Of a DNA stretch of 45,966 nt, positions 43,358 to 45,966 are shown piece by piece (position 1 is the first letter of the stretch; each line of letters opens with the position of its first letter). Below the pieces are notes generated by a model. The model ran no database searches and had not been told where the DNA came from. It saw only the letters and a program-made list of their open reading frames with translations. Source of the DNA: Bacteroides sp. CAG:1076 (lineage in GTDB: Bacteria; Bacteroidota; Bacteroidia; Bacteroidales; Bacteroidaceae); assembly GCA_000436795.1 (NCBI GenBank), contig HF993225.1, forward strand, positions 1-45,966, written 5' to 3'. Position numbers and translations under genes: made by a program.

Positions 43358-44539
43358 CTATTCTTCCGGATAATCGGCATAAAGCAGATATCTTTTTCTC
43401 ATAATTTTGTATTTCTCCAGATCATCTTTCCATGCAGAGCGAATTTGCTGTTCTGTTTTCCCTTGCAGAATATCCTGTCGGACCTGCCCGGTTCCCATCA
43501 GAAGGTCAAACCATTTAGGACGGGTGAAGAATGACTTTTCGGCATCAGGCATACAGGCTTGATAAGCTTTGTAGAATTGGAGTACATATTGCAACGAAAA
43601 TCCTTGCGGTATTTGGGAAGAAGTACGGAGGTCTATCCCGTAGCAGTTTATGTTTTTGTGCAGCGGATTCTTGTCTGAACCCTTCAAAGAACGTGGCTTG
43701 AAGCAGAAACTGAACGTCTGCCGGGTAAAGGGACTGCCTATTACCTGAAAAGGCCATTCTGTTCCTCTGCCGACACTCACAGAGGTTCCTTCGAAAGGAC
43801 AGAGGGACGGATAAAGTGCGATGGCCTGGTCGTTGGGCAGGTTGGGTGAGGGTTTTACCGGAAGTGAATAAGGCTGACCGTGTTTCCAGTTTTCTACTGT
43901 AATGATTTTCAACTGGCATTGAAGGCCCTTTCCCAGCCATCCTTCTCCATTAATCATTTGTGCCAGCTCGCCTATTGTACATCCGTGCAGGACAGGAATT
44001 GGAAACATTCCCACAAAGCTCTTGTATTTCAGGTTGAGTACCGGACCGTCTACATAGTCGCAGGGGTTAGGACGATCCAGCACGATCAGCTCTTTCCGGT
44101 TTTCGGCACACGCTTGCATTACATAAAACATCGTACTGATATAAGTATAAAATCGCGCTCCGACGTCTTGCATGTCGAAGATAACAATATCAGTTTGGCT
44201 CAGTTGTGCTGGCTGAGGTTTTTTTTGTGTTCCATATAACGAAATGATGGGAACGTGGGTGCGGATGTCTTTGCCGTTGCGGACTATTTCTCCTGCATCG
44301 GCATCTCCCCGGAAACCATGTTCGGGAGTAAAAACCTGCACAATGTGTATGCCACTGTTATACAATGTGTCGAGCAGATGCACACCATTTACCAGAGAAG
44401 TATGGTTTACTACCAGTGATATCTGCTTGTCTTTTAGCATAGGAAGCAACTGTTCCATCTTGTCGGCGCCGTTACGAACCTGTGCTGATGCCTGCACGAC
44501 TGTCAGCAGCCAGCAAACGAATAAAGTAATATATTTCAT
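43358..44539 (-). CDS. namZ: DUF1343 protein, NamZ-like exo-N-acetylmuramidase
   Basis: A 393-residue exported protein; ATG 44539 begins a clean signal peptide (MKYITLFVCWLLTVVQASAQ). DUF1343 landmarks: SLVVNHTSLVNGVHLLDTL, VFTPEHGFRGDADAGE, DIVIFDMQDVGARFYTYIST, VLDRPNPCDYVDGPV and LPVKPSPNLPNDQAIALYPSLC. Members characterised as NamZ in Bacillus and Tannerella release MurNAc from the non-reducing ends of peptidoglycan fragments. In this organism the product could feed the AmgK/MurU pair encoded at 18001-20179. A longer start at 44578 would overlap the promoter boxes and is rejected. Confidence 0.88.
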   Translation of the reverse strand: MKYITLFVCWLLTVVQASAQVRNGADKMEQLLPMLKDKQISLVVNHTSLVNGVHLLDTLYNSGIHIVQVFTPEHGFRGDADAGEIVRNGKDIRTHVPIISLYGTQKKPQPAQLSQTDIVIFDMQDVGARFYTYISTMFYVMQACAENRKELIVLDRPNPCDYVDGPVLNLKYKSFVGMFPIPVLHGCTIGELAQMINGEGWLGKGLQCQLKIITVENWKHGQPYSLPVKPSPNLPNDQAIALYPSLCPFEGTSVSVGRGTEWPFQVIGSPFTRQTFSFCFKPRSLKGSDKNPLHKNINCYGIDLRTSSQIPQGFSLQYVLQFYKAYQACMPDAEKSFFTRPKWFDLLMGTGQVRQDILQGKTEQQIRSAWKDDLEKYKIMRKRYLLYADYPEE

Positions 44540-44560
44540 GTGGGACAAATAATTTTTTCG

Positions 44561-44568
44561 TACCTTTG
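44561..44568 (+). promoter_or_regulatory. -7 box of the HD hydrolase gene
   Basis: TACCTTTG, exact TAnnTTTG match, 34 bases before the ATG at 44603. It faces the opposing box at 44576-44583. Confidence 0.6.
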
Positions 44569-44575
44569 TTTCATA

Positions 44576-44583
44576 CAAAGGTA
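44576..44583 (-). promoter_or_regulatory. -7 box of the NamZ gene
   Basis: Minus strand TACCTTTG, 36 bases before the ATG at 44539. With the plus-strand box it forms a 23-base palindrome with a 7-base centre. Confidence 0.6.
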
Positions 44584-44602
44584 ATAATAAAAGAAAAAAT
44601 CC

Positions 44603-45139
44603 ATGAATCCACTGGCATTAATAGATAAGTATTATCCTGAAGACAACGAATTGAAACACATCTTGCTGGTACATAGCCGTTCGGTAGCCGATAAGGCTCT
44701 TGCGCTGGCGAAGAAACATCCCGAACTGAATTTAGACTTGCAGTTTATAGAAGAAGCAGCCATGCTTCACGATATCGGAATATTTCGGACCGATGCAGAA
44801 GGTATCTGTTGCTTTGGAAAGTATCCTTATATCTGTCATGGCTACTTGGGAGCCGAACTTGTTCGTCAGGAAGGGTTTCCGAAACATGCATTAGTCTGCG
44901 AACGTCACACCGGTGCCGGATTATCCTTGCAGGATATCATACGTCAGGACTTGCCTGTTCCTCACAGAGAAATGATGCCTGTCAGTCTGGAGGAACAAAT
45001 CATTTGTTTTGCCGACAAGTTCTTTTCCAAGACCAAGCTCGACCGTGAGAAGAGTATCGACAAGGCGCGCAAGAGTGTTGCCCGTTATGGTGAAGAAGGC
45101 GGTAAACGTTTTGACCACTGGTGTAAACTCTTTTTATAG
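44603..45139 (+). CDS. HD-domain hydrolase
   Basis: A 178-residue soluble protein with the metal-binding HD pattern: H24 in LLVHSRSVADKALAL, H56-D57 in AAMLHDIGIF, and a late Asp in ICFADKFFSK. It resembles small HD phosphohydrolases of Bacteroidetes. H78 and H101 (CHGY, ERHTGAG) are further likely ligands. The substrate, perhaps a nucleotide, is unknown. It diverges from the NamZ gene and is followed 89 bases later by the OstA-like gene. Confidence 0.85.
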   Translation: MNPLALIDKYYPEDNELKHILLVHSRSVADKALALAKKHPELNLDLQFIEEAAMLHDIGIFRTDAEGICCFGKYPYICHGYLGAELVRQEGFPKHALVCERHTGAGLSLQDIIRQDLPVPHREMMPVSLEEQIICFADKFFSKTKLDREKSIDKARKSVARYGEEGGKRFDHWCKLFL

Positions 45140-45194
45140 TCTTAAAAAATACATTAAAATCTGTGGCTCTTGTGTTTATTTGCGAGAGAATGCT

Positions 45195-45202
45195 TACTTT
45201 TG
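45195..45202 (+). promoter_or_regulatory. -7 box of the OstA-like gene
   Basis: TACTTTTG fits TAnnTTTG, 27 bases before the ATG at 45229; TGTG near 45171 is a weak -33 candidate. Confidence 0.55.
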
Positions 45203-45228
45203 CACCGCATTGCGTAAAAGATTGATGA

Positions 45229-45966
45229 ATGGCGTCATTTAAAAAAGCTACATATTTATTGTTTGTTCTGTTCTTTTTGGGATTTTTTTTCTCTCTGTAT
45301 GCTGAAACGCAGCGTGTCAGAGGAAAGAGAATGAGAGGAAACAGAACGGAAGCTCATGCCGATTCGCTGGCGGTCGATTCACTTAAAGGCGATTCACTGC
45401 ATATGGACTCGCTGGCCGTAGATTCTGTTGGTGCAGATTCGCTGGCCCTTGATACTACTTCTAAGAAACAACCTCTGGATGCACCTGTAATTTACGAGGC
45501 TTCCGATTCCATCGTTTTTACCAAAGGAGGTTTTGCTCATCTGTATGGTGATGGTAAAGTCAATTATCAAAACATTGAGTTGACTTCTGCTCTGATAACC
45601 ATGAATATGGACAGCAGTACGGTCTATGCCCGTGGTGTTGCTGATACGACTGGTGTAGAGCAGGGAACTCCTGTCTTTAAGGATGGAGAAACACCCTACG
45701 AATCGAAGACAATGCGTTATAATTTCAAGACTAAGAAGGGATTTATCAATAACATTGTAACGCAGCAGGGTGAAGGATACGTAACCAGTGAGAATGCCAA
45801 AAAGGGAGCAGATGATGAAATTTACATGACTCAGGGTAAATATACTACCTGCGACAACAAGGAACATCCGCACTTTTATTTGAAATTGTCTATGGCCAAG
45901 GTACGTCCAAAGAAGGATGTTGTATTCGGGCCTGCCCAGCTTGTAGTAGAAGATGTCCCTCTTCCG
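45229..45966 (+). CDS. LptD/OstA-like outer membrane LPS assembly protein, 5' part
   Basis: An open frame of 246 codons runs from ATG 45229 off the right edge. A hydrophobic N-terminal segment (about 8-24) is the signal sequence. A basic stretch follows (RVRGKRMRGNR), then a spacer of five-residue repeats in which Asp-Ser-Leu recurs (residues 45-75). From about 85 comes an OstA/LptA-like beta-jellyroll region (SDSIVFTKGGFAHLYGDGKV, AKKGADDEIYMTQGKYTTCD). Bacteroidetes LptD proteins have this order, with the beta-barrel beyond the part seen here. The role would be insertion of lipopolysaccharide into the outer leaflet. Confidence 0.8.
   Translation, partial: MASFKKATYLLFVLFFLGFFFSLYAETQRVRGKRMRGNRTEAHADSLAVDSLKGDSLHMDSLAVDSVGADSLALDTTSKKQPLDAPVIYEASDSIVFTKGGFAHLYGDGKVNYQNIELTSALITMNMDSSTVYARGVADTTGVEQGTPVFKDGETPYESKTMRYNFKTKKGFINNIVTQQGEGYVTSENAKKGADDEIYMTQGKYTTCDNKEHPHFYLKLSMAKVRPKKDVVFGPAQLVVEDVPLP

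Overview
The window comes from a Bacteroidales chromosome of Bacteroides/Phocaeicola type. Evidence: many gene starts carry the Bacteroidetes sigma-ABfr promoter (-33 TTTG, about 20 bp, -7 TAnnTTTG); there are lipoprotein and OstA-like genes typical of the phylum; and several proteins belong to families best known from gut Bacteroides (GGGtGRT protein, NigD-like, split LysO, DUF1343/NamZ). Genus is inferred from protein resemblance only.

Layout. 1-2000: the edge of a mobile element, with a broken IS256-type transposase, a tyrosine recombinase of the IntDOT kind (catalytic Arg I replaced by Ser) and a cluster of TTGCACACA repeats that looks like its attachment or arm sites. 2013-3742: a GGGtGRT protein and a NifU-like protein in one leftward operon. 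4023-6820: DMP19-like protein, NigD-like lipoprotein, YIP1 membrane protein, SmpB. 6889-9633: cobalamin-dependent methionine synthase without its C-terminal reactivation domain. 9758-12328: a secreted beta-helix protein of unknown substrate. 12473-17678: TolC, HlyD and MFS tripartite efflux operon plus an AraC regulator. 18001-20179: MurU-like nucleotidyltransferase with a fused AmgK-like kinase/RapZ C-terminal protein. 20290-20364: tRNA-Glu. 20540-23296: AgcS symporter with TrpB2. 23544-26073: TrkH/TrkA potassium uptake. 26100-29834: MltG and ClpB, leftward. 30031-32724: an unknown (DUF6621-like) gene abutting a LysR regulator, convergent with a YeiH transporter. 33078-34154: LysO split into two overlapping genes, preceded by a 34-codon leader ORF directly behind a consensus promoter. 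34705-38010: M23 peptidase and C69 dipeptidase. 38394-41098: two-component system (TPR histidine kinase and LuxR-type regulator). 41542-43287: phosphohexomutase. 43358-44539: NamZ-like muramidase. 44603-45139: HD hydrolase. 45229-end: start of an LptD/OstA-like gene.

Much of the chromosomal part concerns the envelope. MltG, the M23 peptidase and NamZ cut peptidoglycan; the AmgK/MurU pair would return released MurNAc to UDP-MurNAc; the RapZ C-terminal domain fused to the kinase could couple this to glucosamine-6-phosphate status. The last link is inference.

Items most worth a second look: the AmgK-RapZ fusion beside MurU, the LysO leader ORF, the GGGtGRT/NifU-like pair, a palindrome (TTTGTACAAA) repeated at exactly 21-bp spacing in two separate intergenic regions, a candidate small RNA at about 38185-38362, and two -7 boxes facing each other between NamZ and the HD gene. 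No CRISPR array, rRNA or riboswitch was recognised.
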